DNA of 64,000 bases from Vandiemenella viatica (taxonomy: Eukaryota > Arthropoda > Insecta > Orthoptera > Morabidae). Below the pieces are notes generated by a model that did no database searches, was not told the DNA's origin, and saw only the letters and a list, made by a program, of their open reading frames with translations. Location of the stretch: NCBI GenBank assembly GCA_031002005.1, contig JARYHS010009186.1:187390437-187454436 (forward strand). Direction: 5' to 3'. Shown here piece after piece: positions 35,548 to 46,881 of the stretch; position 1 is the stretch's first letter; each line of letters begins with the position of its first letter. Both the position numbers and the translations under genes were made by a program.

Positions 35548-35796
35548 ACCGAGTGTGGTGGGTGAACGGTTAACGTTCTGGCCTCACATTCGGGAGGACG
35601 CGGGTTCGAATCCTCGTCCGGGCATCCAGATTTCGGTTTTCCATGGTTTCCCCAAATCACTCCAGGCGAATGCCGGCATGCTTCCTTCAAAAAGGTCATG
35701 ACCGAATTCCTTCCCGTTCCTTGTCCCCAGTCCCATCTCGCCTCTAATGACCTCAGCCGTCGACGAGGCGTAAAGCCATAAGTAAAAAAAAAAAAG
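35548..35796 (+). mobile_element. SINE-A, full-length with TSD
   Basis: Complete copy: ACCGAGTGTGGTGGGTGAAC head, 'cattcgggaggacgcgggtt', B box GTTCGAATCC, body 'aatcactccaggcgaatgcc', tail 'gaggcgtaaagccata' and poly(A). The flanks GAGATTTTT (35532-35540 and 35797-35805) form the target duplication. Very close to the family consensus, so relatively young. Confidence 0.92.
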
Positions 35797-35805
35797 GAGA
35801 TTTTT

Positions 35806-36235
35806 GCTGCGTTTTACTATGTTTGATACATTTTGATGTATTGTCTTGTTTACTAGAGGATCTGAAATAAATTAAGACATCATATATTTCTTCCTTGTGT
35901 AATTTAATTTTGTGGTTATTACAAATTAACTGCTTCTTAGAACGAGTGGGTATTAGCGAAAGAATTTTGAAAATATTGCAGGGCTGTAATAGGTTCGGTA
36001 AGCCTTCGCAGTAAGACGTATTTCACTCTGAAGGCCTATTAGTTGCTCCCGACCAACGCGCTTCGTGTTACACAATATAACGTAGCACGCTAATTTATGG
36101 CGAAGAGGGGGTCGAATGAATATGGAAATAAGTAACCACTCTCTCCGTACTTTATAAGGCTCGAGATTAAATTACGCAAATTCTGTGCCACGCTGCCGAT
36201 ATCCCGGCCCCACCACTCTCTTTATCGAAGGAGTT
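35806..36235. other. No recognised gene
   Basis: No supported feature. Confidence 0.4.
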
Positions 36236-36239
36236 TTAA

Positions 36240-36510
36240 GTTGGGCCCCTTTTGAAACTATTTAATCAGCTCCTGCAAGTTTCCTCCACTTGTCCCCGCC
36301 ACGAGCTTCCCCGCTGGCGGTATTTCTCCCCTAAGCCGCCTGCTGCCGTCAAATGCACTGTTCCTGTAGCTCTGCTGAGTAACGGGCACCCCCGGGCTGT
36401 AAACGGAGTGCTCCGGCCTCGTAGCAGCTGCATTCGACGATTTATTAAGAAATCCTGCAGCGCACGACGCACTTGTAAAATTTGCGTGGAGACCCCCTCG
36501 TAGATTTGAA
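36240..36510. other. GC-rich block, unassigned
   Basis: About 270 bases rich in C and G, open on both strands (83 codons plus, 68 codons minus). It contains no motif I recognise and looks more like dispersed repeat sequence than coding. Confidence 0.3.
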
Positions 36511-36579
36511 CTCTAAACTCTGTTGAATTTTAAGGGTGCGCAAGCTGCTGTGATTTTGTGCTAAGGTTATGTTTTGTGC

Positions 36580-36583
<4 letters not shown>

Positions 36584-36635
<52 letters not shown>
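36584..36635 (+). repeat. (AT)26 microsatellite
   Basis: Uninterrupted TA dinucleotides. Confidence 0.95.
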
Positions 36636-36637
<2 letters not shown>

Positions 36638-36992
36638 GAAGAAAGGTCCTGCGCTTTAAAAAGGTGGTTTACATAAGCATTCCATCTCAGACATAAAATG
36701 GTATTTGGCTATTAGGCCATAGAGTCAGCTCGAGTATTATGGTTTTCTCAATACATATGCGACTGAATGTCAGTAGTACATTTATTCAACAAAGTACAGA
36801 GAATACAGGACCGACAAAACAATTAATACTGTCGCGAGGTTGAACGAGCAAGGTGACACAACCTACCCGTCCGTCTAGCTCAGCTTACTGTCGTCTGAGG
36901 TTATATGGCTTCCAGTCGACATCTGTAAGCATTTGGCTAGGAAAAAGAAGACTTAGCAAGAACTTAACTGCGGGTGAGTGCAAAGAGATGTT

Positions 36993-37242
36993 GCCGGCCT
37001 CGGTAGCGTAGGGGCTAGAGTGTTAGCTCCACGTGCCGATGGTCTCCGGTTCAAGTCCGGCTGAGGGCATGGGTGTTTAGTGTATGCGTTGTATGTATGT
37101 CATGTCCATCGTGTTGTGTCTAGAACCACTTGGAAAATAATACACTATGAAGAAACTGAACTGGATGATTCGAAATACACTTGAGTTGGCTGTATGGCCT
37201 CGAATCCAAAAGCCATTAACACAAAAAAAAAGAAAAAAAAAT
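36993..37242 (+). mobile_element. SINE-C, full-length
   Basis: GCCGGCCTCGGTAGCGTAGG head with A-box region, B box GGTTCAAGTCC, then 'ggctgagggcatgggtgttt', 'gaactggatgattcgaa', tail 'ggcctcgaatccaaaagcca' and an A-rich end. Same family as 52347-52570. Confidence 0.82.
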
Positions 37243-37656
37243 GTAGTTAAGCTGGATTTACTGTAGGAAACTTGTGAAAAGCATATAGTACAGGGTAGAT
37301 TCACTTTCAATCTATAGAATGTCACGGGTTTTCTGATAGTGGAAAATAGTAGATCATTCGATCTAAGATAGTGGTAGTTACCATTCTGAGCCAGCGGAGG
37401 GTAAAAAAGTTATAGAATTTGCCATATAGGCTACGTTGATACACAGTGATTGTTGAACTACTTTCCAAAAATTCACATTATAAACTCAATCTAAACGACG
37501 ATCCGACCTGGTCTAAGTCAGACCCACGCCTCTTCGGACCGAAAATAGGGTCTTCTAAAGTTAGTTCCTGGTCACGTTTTTGTGCGGAAACGAGACAGGG
37601 AGATCGAGATCGGGTGGGAATGCCATCCGATGTAGGATGAAAAGATGGGGGGAAGT
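37243..37656. other. No recognised gene
   Basis: The plus-strand frame at 37446-37640 overlaps long minus-strand frames that run into the SINE. No domain is visible. Confidence 0.35.
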
Positions 37657-37667
37657 CGGGCCTCCAA

Positions 37668-37929
37668 ACCGAGCGTGGTGGTGTAACGGATAGCGTTCTG
37701 GCCTCGCATTCGGGAGGACGGCGGTTCGAATCCCCGTCCGGGCATCCAGATTTGGGTTTTCCATGGTTTCCCCAAATCACTCCAGGTGAATGCCGGGATG
37801 CTTCCTTCAAAAAGGCCATGGCCGAATTCCTTCCCATTCCTTGCCCCCATCCTTTCCCGTCTCTAAAGACCACGTTGTTAAAAAGGGACGTTAAACTGTT
37901 ACAAAAAAAAAAAAAAAAAAAAAAAAAAA
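37668..37929 (+). mobile_element. SINE-A variant with a different 3' tail and 11-bp TSD
   Basis: Head and body match the SINE-A consensus closely (ACCGAGCGTGGTGGTGTAAC, GTTCGAATCCCCGTCC, 'gaattccttcccattccttg'). After 'tctctaaagaccac' it does not carry the usual 'gaggcgtaaagcca' tail but 'aaaagggacgttaaactgtt' and a long poly(A). The 11-bp flanks CGGGCCTCCAA (37657-37667 and 37930-37940) are identical, so this chimeric form moved as a unit. Confidence 0.93.
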
Positions 37930-37940
37930 CGGGCCTCCAA

Positions 37941-39880
37941 CACATTGCCCTGAAACTTCACCCCGTTGTGCTCACACATTGAAGTGTGACTATCAACCTT
38001 TCCTCTGCGGTCACAGCTTCACCCATCAAGGAAGCTTTCTTTTCTATAAAGGCTTTATTGAATTCAATAGATTCGCAAAAACTTCAAGTGCCATCAGCAA
38101 GAATTTTCGGAAATCTTGACCATCCAACACATATAAGATTCTAATGTGACTGAACGTATGATTTTGTATATATAACCGCTTAGCCCACGTCTTTATCTTT
38201 TCCTAGGCTTTCCGTACAATGTCAAAAAAGTCAGCGTAATTATAGGGCCATACTTATTTAATTAAAATATAAATATTACAACAAAATTTGTAACTAACTA
38301 ATTTTATTTCTATTAATATTGAATGGAACGTAGAAATTTCAGAGCAAGATGCGTATACGAGTGGTTGTAGGCTGCTAGTGTGGTACTAAGCAGATAGGGT
38401 CATCGACGGGTCGTGTAAATACAACACCCTATCGACTGGAGGAAAGTGAGATCGGGAACGGGTCGTCTAAAGGCCCCTTAAACTTTGTTTCAAACTCGCT
38501 TCACTGAAGTCTAGTGGTGGGAGAGAACGCCTGTCATTGGCTGGACATTAACGTGATTGTCAGGCAAACACTTGTGTGGGCTCGCTTTGGCACTGAGGTT
38601 CTGAGAGAGGAGTGCTCACTTTAGAGAGCGGAGTTGTCTCTCCCGCAAACACAAGAGTTAGGGCTCCTGCTGGTCTGCTCCAGTAAAGCAAGCTGCCTCT
38701 CTTATCGCTAATAGTTACCCCAAAATAAATATATATAGCAATACCACCAACGCCAAGGCCAGAGTTGATTTGGAGACCCTTTGTAATATGTGACCAAATG
38801 CTGTAATTCAATGCCTGGTTTCCATATACTGTAAAAGTTTAGAAGCTAAGAAGGGTCACTGAATTTTACAGGCAATAGATGGACACGAAGATTGCCCGTT
38901 AGATATGAGTGACTCGCAAAAATAGAAACGTAGTTATAATCCTCCACGCCCAGCAACACAAGAAGTAGGAATCGCCTTTGACACGAACGTTTCATCTCCG
39001 AAGTTAGCCAATTATAAACGAACGGGAGGTGTTTCTGAGAAAAAATGGATATAGCAATTATGAATACTTCTGACAGGAGCAGTCAATATAGATTGAATGA
39101 GGCGCAAGTGAAAGGACGGAAACACTTTGCACACAATAGCCAGCGGGACACGTGTGCTTTAGTGGAGTCACAGAAAGACAGTGGATGCCCATTCATCAAC
39201 CAACCCGCTGGGCTGACGTCCAGTATGAAAGACAGCTGGGTGAACGGCAGCAGCGACTACAAAGCATTGGGAAGAGTTGCGAAAAGTTAGGGGGATGCAA
39301 GAAACTTTCTAAGGACTCGTGCTGTGGATAACATCAGAGACACAGCGACCTATGCAAAAGAGAACGACACGCCACTCCGATTTTTTAAAATCTGTTTCAT
39401 GAACTTGACAATCAACACGAGAAGAAACTCTAGGTATAAGCCCGAGGCTTGGACGCTATAGCATGAGGTGGGAGAACGCTGTCCCGAAGCTGTGGAGTGG
39501 GGATAAAGACTCAGACGGACTTGCCTCACCACCACCATCACCTGAGGTGCAATTCCTGTCGCCGACAGTGTCGTCAGTAGTGCACGGACTTGGTAATGTG
39601 CTACAGAACTGTGTGACAGTTTGCAACATGTCAAAATACCCAAAAAACATCCCTGAGCAATTACTCAGATTAGATAGAGACATGTTAAATGAGCCTTCTG
39701 AACTTAAACTCTGTTAAACTTCGTATAGATATCAAAACTTGTACTAAGAACAAAATTCATTGGTTAGTGAAAGAAATTCCTTATTTGTTGTGAACCCATT
39801 TTTAAATCGTTTGAAACCCACTGAGATATGTCATGTGCGGGGCTCAATATTAATAACATTCAACTTGATGGAGTAATATC

Positions 39881-39928
<48 letters not shown>

Positions 39929-41042
39929 CCCGGCTGGCACAGTACAGTGTGCCTAACAAGTTTTAATAGCAGAACCACCCACGAAACATATTATTATATC
40001 AACGCTAAGAGGGTCCCGTAAAAGCAAAAGATAAATATAAAGTTGCACATTCAGAGAGTTTGGACGCTGTTCTTCAAACACTTTTCCATTTAACAATGTC
40101 TGTTTGCTGTTTGTTTTAAATACTGAAAAGTTTTTGTTTGTCACTAACTTAATTGCTATAAATATCTTCATTCTATTCATAATAATTTATTAGCCTAGGT
40201 TCATTCAGCCAACTTGCTTAATCCTGCGTGTAATGTCACATGCATTTGGAAGCTGTATAAATTAAAATTAAACGAAATGATCTTTCAGCAGTATGGCGCC
40301 CAGTATGGTATGGTCAATAAGTAACGTCCAAGAAAGTGTTCATTACAGTTGATTCGAGGAAGACCTTCTCAATTATGGTGTTCGGACATGCTGTTCGATT
40401 CTGATCAAGACGTGAAGCCTGAGTCTATGTTGGATTCTGCTTCTGCTGGTAACACGACTATTACTTAATCTGATGACTGAGCTGACGGAAGCCGTTGGTT
40501 ACGACTTGGTTACGAGTTGTTCGAAAACATTACCAGCTGACTGCCGCTGATGGGACGAGCTCACCTTCTTGAGCTGTTTACAACATGATTGATAACTCAC
40601 GATTATAAGAACATTACAGAACTGAGAAAGTTAGCTGCCGTTCCAGACATTATAATTTATGTAACGTTGTTTAAGCCATGAACTACTCAGATTTACAACA
40701 ATGATTCTCACACCAAGGTTCATCGATAAAATTAGGAAGAAGGCAAATCGGCATAGCTCTAGAAGCAGAGATATAGACGTTGCGAGGATTTGGTTACATG
40801 CATTTCTCCTGAAGATTCCAGTAGGGGTCGCGCAAGCATTGCCGTTGAAAATCTTCCATATAACTCCATATTTTGTACACTGCATATATTAAATATTATA
40901 TTGTTCGCATAAGTACCAATACATTTATGACGGACAGACTGCGTGATTTCAGTATGTACACGAAAAACATACATCTTACTGTTTTCTTTGGTTCGCTTAC
41001 ACCAGCAACATAGGTTTCTGTTTATCTTTACTTTTGAATCAG
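37941..41042. other. No firm gene over 3.1 kb
   Basis: Contains the poly(T) run and two plus-strand open blocks, 39045-39290 and 39430-39717. The second reads protein-like (LASPPPSPEVQFLSPTVSS, then RLDRDMLNEPSELKLC) and ends in a stop, but lacks splice context or a domain. Confidence 0.35.
39886..39928 (+). repeat. Poly(T) run of 43
   Basis: Uninterrupted T homopolymer with no recognisable minus-strand element attached. Length may reflect assembly. Confidence 0.9.
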
Positions 41043-41432
41043 ACATCATCATCATCTTCATCCGTCTTCAGTTTCCCTGGTGCGGTGTAAGAGCCCTCGT
41101 CTCGTTTGTCTGTGCACATACGTTTCCTCTTCTTGGACCCTAGACCATGATACGCCTTTTTCCTGTAGGTCCAGTTTCGCGAGATCAATCCATCTCCTCC
41201 TTGGCCGGCCTCTTGGTCTTTTATCCTGCAGTTCTTTTTCCAGACATATCCTCACCGTTCTCGTTGAGTCCATTCACTTGACATGTCCCAGTCATCGCAA
41301 TTTGCTTTGGAAATTTTTTCGCTAAGAGTTTCATTGATTGGAATATCTTTACGGATCACTTCATTCATGGTCTTGTCTCTTCTGGTTTTCTATAGCATTG
41401 AACTCAGGATCTTCATTTCTACCCTTTAGAGT
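41043..41432 (-). pseudogene. LINE 3' end, C-terminal relic with (ATG)n tail
   Basis: Minus strand: KTRRDKTMNEVIRKDIPI, then a broken GHV.RM stretch, then RPRGRPRRRWIDLAKLDLQE and EEETYVHRQT with RGLLHRTRETEDG and a stop, followed by repeated GATGAT. These are the standard C-terminal landmarks of the apurinic-endonuclease LINEs often mislabelled 'craniofacial development protein' (RWFGHV.RM, GRP..RW.D). Stops interrupt the frame and everything upstream is missing. Confidence 0.8.
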
Positions 41433-42323
41433 CTGTTTGCATCTCTGCTGATAGTGGTACATACTGTACAGTCGGGGACAGAATTCGAGAGACCCCTCGC
41501 CTTTCGATTATGCTTCGTTCTAGACACGAATACCGCATGGGACAGCATAACTGGTACACTAAATTCATGATAAAATAGACCTCTCATACCCAGCACTTCA
41601 CCCAAGACTAAAAAAAAGAGCCCGCGCAGCAAGAAACTCGCAGACGCTCAGAGGAAAGTTCGGAGTTCTGCAGTAAAAATAATCACGAATATCACCATTT
41701 TAGTCATAATAATTATTTAAATAACCAAATTGATTAATTATAGAGAGATGCTAACACTTTTTTCGTAATTTTCATAACCGTTGCGTATTTTTTTTTTCCT
41801 CGAATAAACAGTTAACAATTCGCTAGCAAACGCAATTATATGGCGAATACAGAAAAGAATCGCTAAATTACGCACGGAAAACCAATAAGAGAGTTTGAAT
41901 GGACTTAGTTACACTTTCTAACGCTGCAGCGTTATAGAACTGTGCGTGTGACAAATACACATAAAGGTTAACGGTAAGTAGAAAGAGCATTCACGAAAGA
42001 ACTCTAATGGTAAACTAAGTCACGAAATATAAATAAACTATTCCCAGAAAATTAAATGGTGCGGAATATTAACACCTTAATTTTGTTTTCATCATACCAT
42101 ATTTAGAGGGTAAGGTAAACTTTAACGAGGTAGCAACAGTTTTAGTAGTAATAATAATAATTAAGAACAGTAATAAATAAAAAATCCGTGTGCAATGTGA
42201 ATTAGCGGTTCCACATTTTAAATCTGGAAGATGGAAGTAGTAAAACTATCATCTCTCTCTTTGTTTCTAACTAACACTGATACTTCAATAAAATTTTCTG
42301 TCAAGCTTTATTTCCTGCCGTCC
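41433..42323. other. No recognised gene
   Basis: No supported feature. Confidence 0.4.
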
Positions 42324-42573
42324 AAGCCCGATGGGTTATAGGTAACACTGTTGCCTGGCATTCGGGAGGACGCGAATTCAAACCCCGTTGGGGATCCAGT
42401 TTCAGTATTCCATGATTTTCGTAAATTCTCTCCAGCTGAACTCCAGAAAAGTTCCTTCAAAAAGCGGTGGCAGAAATTATTACCCGATCCTAGTTTCCAA
42501 TACTATCAGGATTCATATCACATTGCCGCCGAAGATATGACGAACACAAAAAAAAAAAAAAAAAAAAAAAAAA
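42324..42573 (+). mobile_element. SINE-A, diverged copy ending in poly(A)
   Basis: Contains 'cattcgggaggacgcgaatt' and 'ttccttcaaaaagcggtggc' in SINE-A order and ends in a 26-base poly(A). It directly precedes another SINE-A in the same orientation. Confidence 0.7.
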
Positions 42574-42795
42574 GAATTATGTGGTGGGTACGTGGTATTC
42601 GGCTTTCGGGAGGTCGTGAGTTCGCATACCCATCTAGCCATCCAAGTAAACGTTTTAGATGGTTTCCCCAAATCACTCCAGGCGAATGCCGGGATTGTTC
42701 CTTCAAAAGGCCATGGACGAATTCCTCCCCATTACTTGTCCCCAGTCCTTTCCTGCATCTAATGACCTCGATTAGATGTAAAGCTAGAAGCAAAA
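42574..42795 (+). mobile_element. SINE-A, second unit of a tandem pair
   Basis: 'atgtggtgggtacgtggtat', 'ttcgggaggtcgtgagttcg', 'aatcactccaggcgaatgcc', 'ccatggacgaattcctcccc' and a tail 'gatgtaaagctagaagc'. Begins right at the poly(A) of the previous copy. Confidence 0.8.
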
Positions 42796-42869
42796 CATAA
42801 TTGCTCGAGTAAAAATAATTACATCTCTGTGGTGTGTTTTAGACCTTTTCCTTGTTGGATTTATCTTAT

Positions 42870-42950
42870 TCAACGGCCGAACATGGTAGCGAAGGGACTA
42901 GACTGCCATTCCACATGTGGAGAGTCTTTTAAATACTAGGCGCTGTGACG
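42870..42950 (+). mobile_element. SINE-C, degenerate head fragment
   Basis: 'ggccgaacatggtagcgaag', 'gggactagactgcc' and 'catgtggagagtc' align with the head of SINE-C (compare 36993). The body is lost. Confidence 0.4.
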
Positions 42951-43208
42951 CGCTGCAGAAAAATTAAACAAGAATCATTTACTACCCTAATCCTGCCTAA
43001 GAAAAGATAATATTTAAAAAAATATCCGAAATAAGTTTTCAGATATTGCTGTGATAATATATGCGTCAAATACCTGTCAATACAGAAATATATATATAAC
43101 TTGTGTATATTTGAAATTTCTATTTACAGTATTTTGGAATTAAAATTTCACGTCTGAAAACTGCACATCAGTTCTTCTTTTATATACATTAAACATTTTT
43201 AATAATTA

Positions 43209-43405
43209 GGGCTAAACGCCTCGTTACTGTCGAGGTAAATAAATATAGGAGAGATCTGTGAACAAAGAACATAAAACAAGTTGATCAATGCCTTCCAGAG
43301 GAATCATCCTGGCAATAATCTGCAAAGGTTTTGAGAAAACATGGAAAAAAACGAAATTTGATAGCCGACAGGAATTTGAACCGGCGCAATAATTCTTCTC
43401 ACTTC
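43209..43405 (-). mobile_element. SINE-A, degenerate copy
   Basis: Read on the minus strand it shows the tail 'gaggcgtttagcc', the 'gattcctctggaaggcattg' block and 'ggttcaaattcctgtcggct' in SINE-A order, with heavy divergence. Confidence 0.6.
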
Positions 43406-43820
43406 GGGAGCCACCATGGCATTTTCTGCAAGTAAGAATGGTCTTGGAAAAAGACTGCTGTCAGTCTTACAGTTAATGACGTTGGCTAATTCCATATGCA
43501 GTGGAGATTTTTTTAAATTCTTATGCCTGCATTCTGAAGGAAAAGGATGATTGTTTTCAAACTGGAATACGCTTGATATGTAAAAGTAAAATGATGTTAT
43601 CTTCGAAAAACTAATTGAAACGTTACATATGTGGTTATAAAAGGGTGTATTATGGTTGTTTCCGGGTTCGTGATAAACGAAGTGATTAAGATCTGGCATC
43701 TTTAGTTGATCTAATATTTTTTCGTCTACTACTAGGCTGCAAAAATAGATATATCGAAATGATTCATGGCCGAGTCAGTCTATAATTATTGTTCCTATAT
43801 ATCTATATGTTACGGTCAAT
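43406..43820. other. No recognised gene
   Basis: No supported feature. Confidence 0.4.
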
Positions 43821-43825
43821 TAAAA

Positions 43826-44013
43826 AATCTGAGCGTAGTGGACGAGCGATAATGTTCTGGCCTGGCATTCGAGAGGATGCGGGTTCAAACCCGCTTCTGG
43901 CCATCCAGATTTGGATTTTCTGCAGTTTTTCCAAATCACTGTAAGCGAACGTCGGTATAGTTCACCAAAAAGTCCATATTCCCGTCTCCCATGACCTCAA
44001 AGTCGAGATGTCA
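43826..44013 (+). mobile_element. SINE-A, cut by the assembly gap
   Basis: 'tctgagcgtagtggacgagc', 'cattcgagaggatgcgggtt', B-box GTTCAAACCC, 'ccatccagatttggatttt' and 'catgacctcaaagtcgag', then N. The tail lies in the gap. Confidence 0.78.
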
Positions 44014-45013
44014 NNNNNNNNNNNNNNNNNNNNNNNNNNNNNNNNNNNNNNNNNNNNNNNNNNNNNNNNNNNNNNNNNNNNNNNNNNNNNNNNNNNNNNN
44101 NNNNNNNNNNNNNNNNNNNNNNNNNNNNNNNNNNNNNNNNNNNNNNNNNNNNNNNNNNNNNNNNNNNNNNNNNNNNNNNNNNNNNNNNNNNNNNNNNNNN
44201 NNNNNNNNNNNNNNNNNNNNNNNNNNNNNNNNNNNNNNNNNNNNNNNNNNNNNNNNNNNNNNNNNNNNNNNNNNNNNNNNNNNNNNNNNNNNNNNNNNNN
44301 NNNNNNNNNNNNNNNNNNNNNNNNNNNNNNNNNNNNNNNNNNNNNNNNNNNNNNNNNNNNNNNNNNNNNNNNNNNNNNNNNNNNNNNNNNNNNNNNNNNN
44401 NNNNNNNNNNNNNNNNNNNNNNNNNNNNNNNNNNNNNNNNNNNNNNNNNNNNNNNNNNNNNNNNNNNNNNNNNNNNNNNNNNNNNNNNNNNNNNNNNNNN
44501 NNNNNNNNNNNNNNNNNNNNNNNNNNNNNNNNNNNNNNNNNNNNNNNNNNNNNNNNNNNNNNNNNNNNNNNNNNNNNNNNNNNNNNNNNNNNNNNNNNNN
44601 NNNNNNNNNNNNNNNNNNNNNNNNNNNNNNNNNNNNNNNNNNNNNNNNNNNNNNNNNNNNNNNNNNNNNNNNNNNNNNNNNNNNNNNNNNNNNNNNNNNN
44701 NNNNNNNNNNNNNNNNNNNNNNNNNNNNNNNNNNNNNNNNNNNNNNNNNNNNNNNNNNNNNNNNNNNNNNNNNNNNNNNNNNNNNNNNNNNNNNNNNNNN
44801 NNNNNNNNNNNNNNNNNNNNNNNNNNNNNNNNNNNNNNNNNNNNNNNNNNNNNNNNNNNNNNNNNNNNNNNNNNNNNNNNNNNNNNNNNNNNNNNNNNNN
44901 NNNNNNNNNNNNNNNNNNNNNNNNNNNNNNNNNNNNNNNNNNNNNNNNNNNNNNNNNNNNNNNNNNNNNNNNNNNNNNNNNNNNNNNNNNNNNNNNNNNN
45001 NNNNNNNNNNNNN
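44014..45013. other. Assembly gap, exactly 1,000 N
   Basis: One thousand consecutive N. The round number suggests a placeholder or scaffold join rather than a measured distance. Apparent long frames across it are artefacts. Confidence 0.99.
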
Positions 45014-46195
45014 AGCAACGGAAATCTGCACTAAAGCCTTGTCTGGAATAAACATACTGGTCTCGAAGAAAATTAGCTACAAATCCAGGCACGCAGAAAT
45101 GGGAAAAAAATGCCTAGAGAATTCCGAAAGAAAGCACTTTAAACATTCCAGTCAAAAACAGAAGAGTTTCCTTATCGAAATTTGGTCAGGTTGTTCATCG
45201 TCGCATTAAATGCACAGTAGTCCAGTAAAATAGAATTAATATTTTGTTTGTCAGTATCATCAAAACATCCGAATCACACCGGACAGTTTAAGAACGGACC
45301 GATGGTACTAAAAACCTATAACATAGATGTCTGAAACTGCTAGTGTTGCTTTACAGATGCTAATACGATAAATGGATAAGCTTGAGGGATTCGATGACGT
45401 ATTGCGGTACCAGACTTTATTCTGTATTGAACTTAACTTACTAGCAGAACTTGTGAGGGAATTATTTAAAAGAATTTATGTGTTTGTGTCTTATGTTTTT
45501 CTTTGAGTAGGTAAGCTGTTTCATCTTTGTCAATGTATAACAGTAATGATCGCTGGATGTAAAGTCGGAGATGGTGAGACACTGTTGAACTAACCAAAAT
45601 TATATGGACTGCGCGTTTTATATAAACTAATAAGACTAATATTATCCACGATAAAATCTAAGAAGAAGGGCATTAATATGTTACTCTTACTTTATGAAGT
45701 GAAAATACAAATTCTTAAAACTACAGAAAGTGTCAATTGTGTTAAACATGTATTTTTTTTTTTTTTTTAAAATACAAGGAGAGAGGCATTTGTGTTTTAG
45801 TGAAATAGGGAAGTACCAATATAAATATTATTAAATTCAAGTTGTGTAAATTGTTGTATACAATATTAATTTTCAGGTTTTTGATTTAGATTTATAAAAA
45901 AATATTATTTTACCATGTGTGCTTCAGTTAGTAGACGATCTTACGTCAGATTACAAGAGCCTAGGTATTTGTAATAAATGAGTAGTGACACCATAATCTT
46001 TATAAACTCTGCTGCCTAATTTGTTATGGCAATAACACTGACGAGATATTTTTTTTGTCGTAATGGAACGTTTCCTTTCTGGTTTGCGCTCTTCTATTTT
46101 GTAGCTTGGTAACAGTGAAGCTGAAAAGATGCACCAGTATTACTGAACAGAAAAAATGTTGACATTCTAGAAACGTAAACACCACTGGCATCAAC
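45014..46195. other. No recognised gene
   Basis: AT-rich sequence after the gap with no exon-like block or recognised repeat. Confidence 0.4.
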
Positions 46196-46198
46196 TTC

Positions 46199-46412
46199 CG
46201 AACCCAATGGGCGAGCGCCAACGCTCGGGCCTTGCATTCGGGAGGATGCGGGTTCGAATTTCCGTCCGGCCATCCAGATTTTGGTTTCCATAGTTTCTCA
46301 AATTAATGCCGGGATGTTTCCTTCAAAGATCACTTCCAGAATTCCTTTCCGTTCACTCTCCCATTCCTTTCCTGCCCCTAATGACTTCTATGCCTACGTG
46401 GCGTAAGCACTG
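46199..46412 (+). mobile_element. SINE-A, near full-length
   Basis: 'gggcgagcgccaacgctcgg', 'cattcgggaggatgcgggtt', B box GTTCGAATTTCC, 'ccatccagattttggtttcc', 'cctttcctgcccctaatgac' and tail 'acgtggcgtaagcac'. Moderately diverged. Confidence 0.8.
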
Positions 46413-46879
46413 AGAGTGGGGTAGGGGAATCCGAATCAACTGGCTTCCCTAGTTGTACCGCGCTGCTCCTGAACGCATCCGCAGACAGGAAGGTATAGAA
46501 CATGAATACAGAAAAATTGTCATCTACCTGGAGCAGCTTCGAAGCAGCATCTTAAATCCCAAAAATCAAAACATTTTGAATTCACGCTAACTTCAACTTT
46601 GATTTGAAAGGAAGGCTCTTGGTATTAATAACCACTACGCAGAGCCGAAGTGGATTCGGGATAACCAGCCAGATTTAGAACTCTGTCGACGTTGTCCAAA
46701 CATGCAGTTGTAGATGTTTAGTCGTTATGCATGAATCGATGCAGCAGGCTCCCCTATATGATTTTGGGTTCATGATTCTCATATTCTTTCATTTGGTTAC
46801 TCATCGAACAAAAACTGTTTATAACTTAATTAACAGTAAGGCTGAAAATAAATCTACGACCACGCTTGCCATTAATAAA
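46413..46879. other. No recognised gene
   Basis: No supported feature. Confidence 0.4.
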
Positions 46880-46881
46880 TA

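Noticed and set aside
43962..45092. Long open frames of ~335-376 codons on both strands
   Set aside because: They are almost entirely translated N and are artefacts of the gap.
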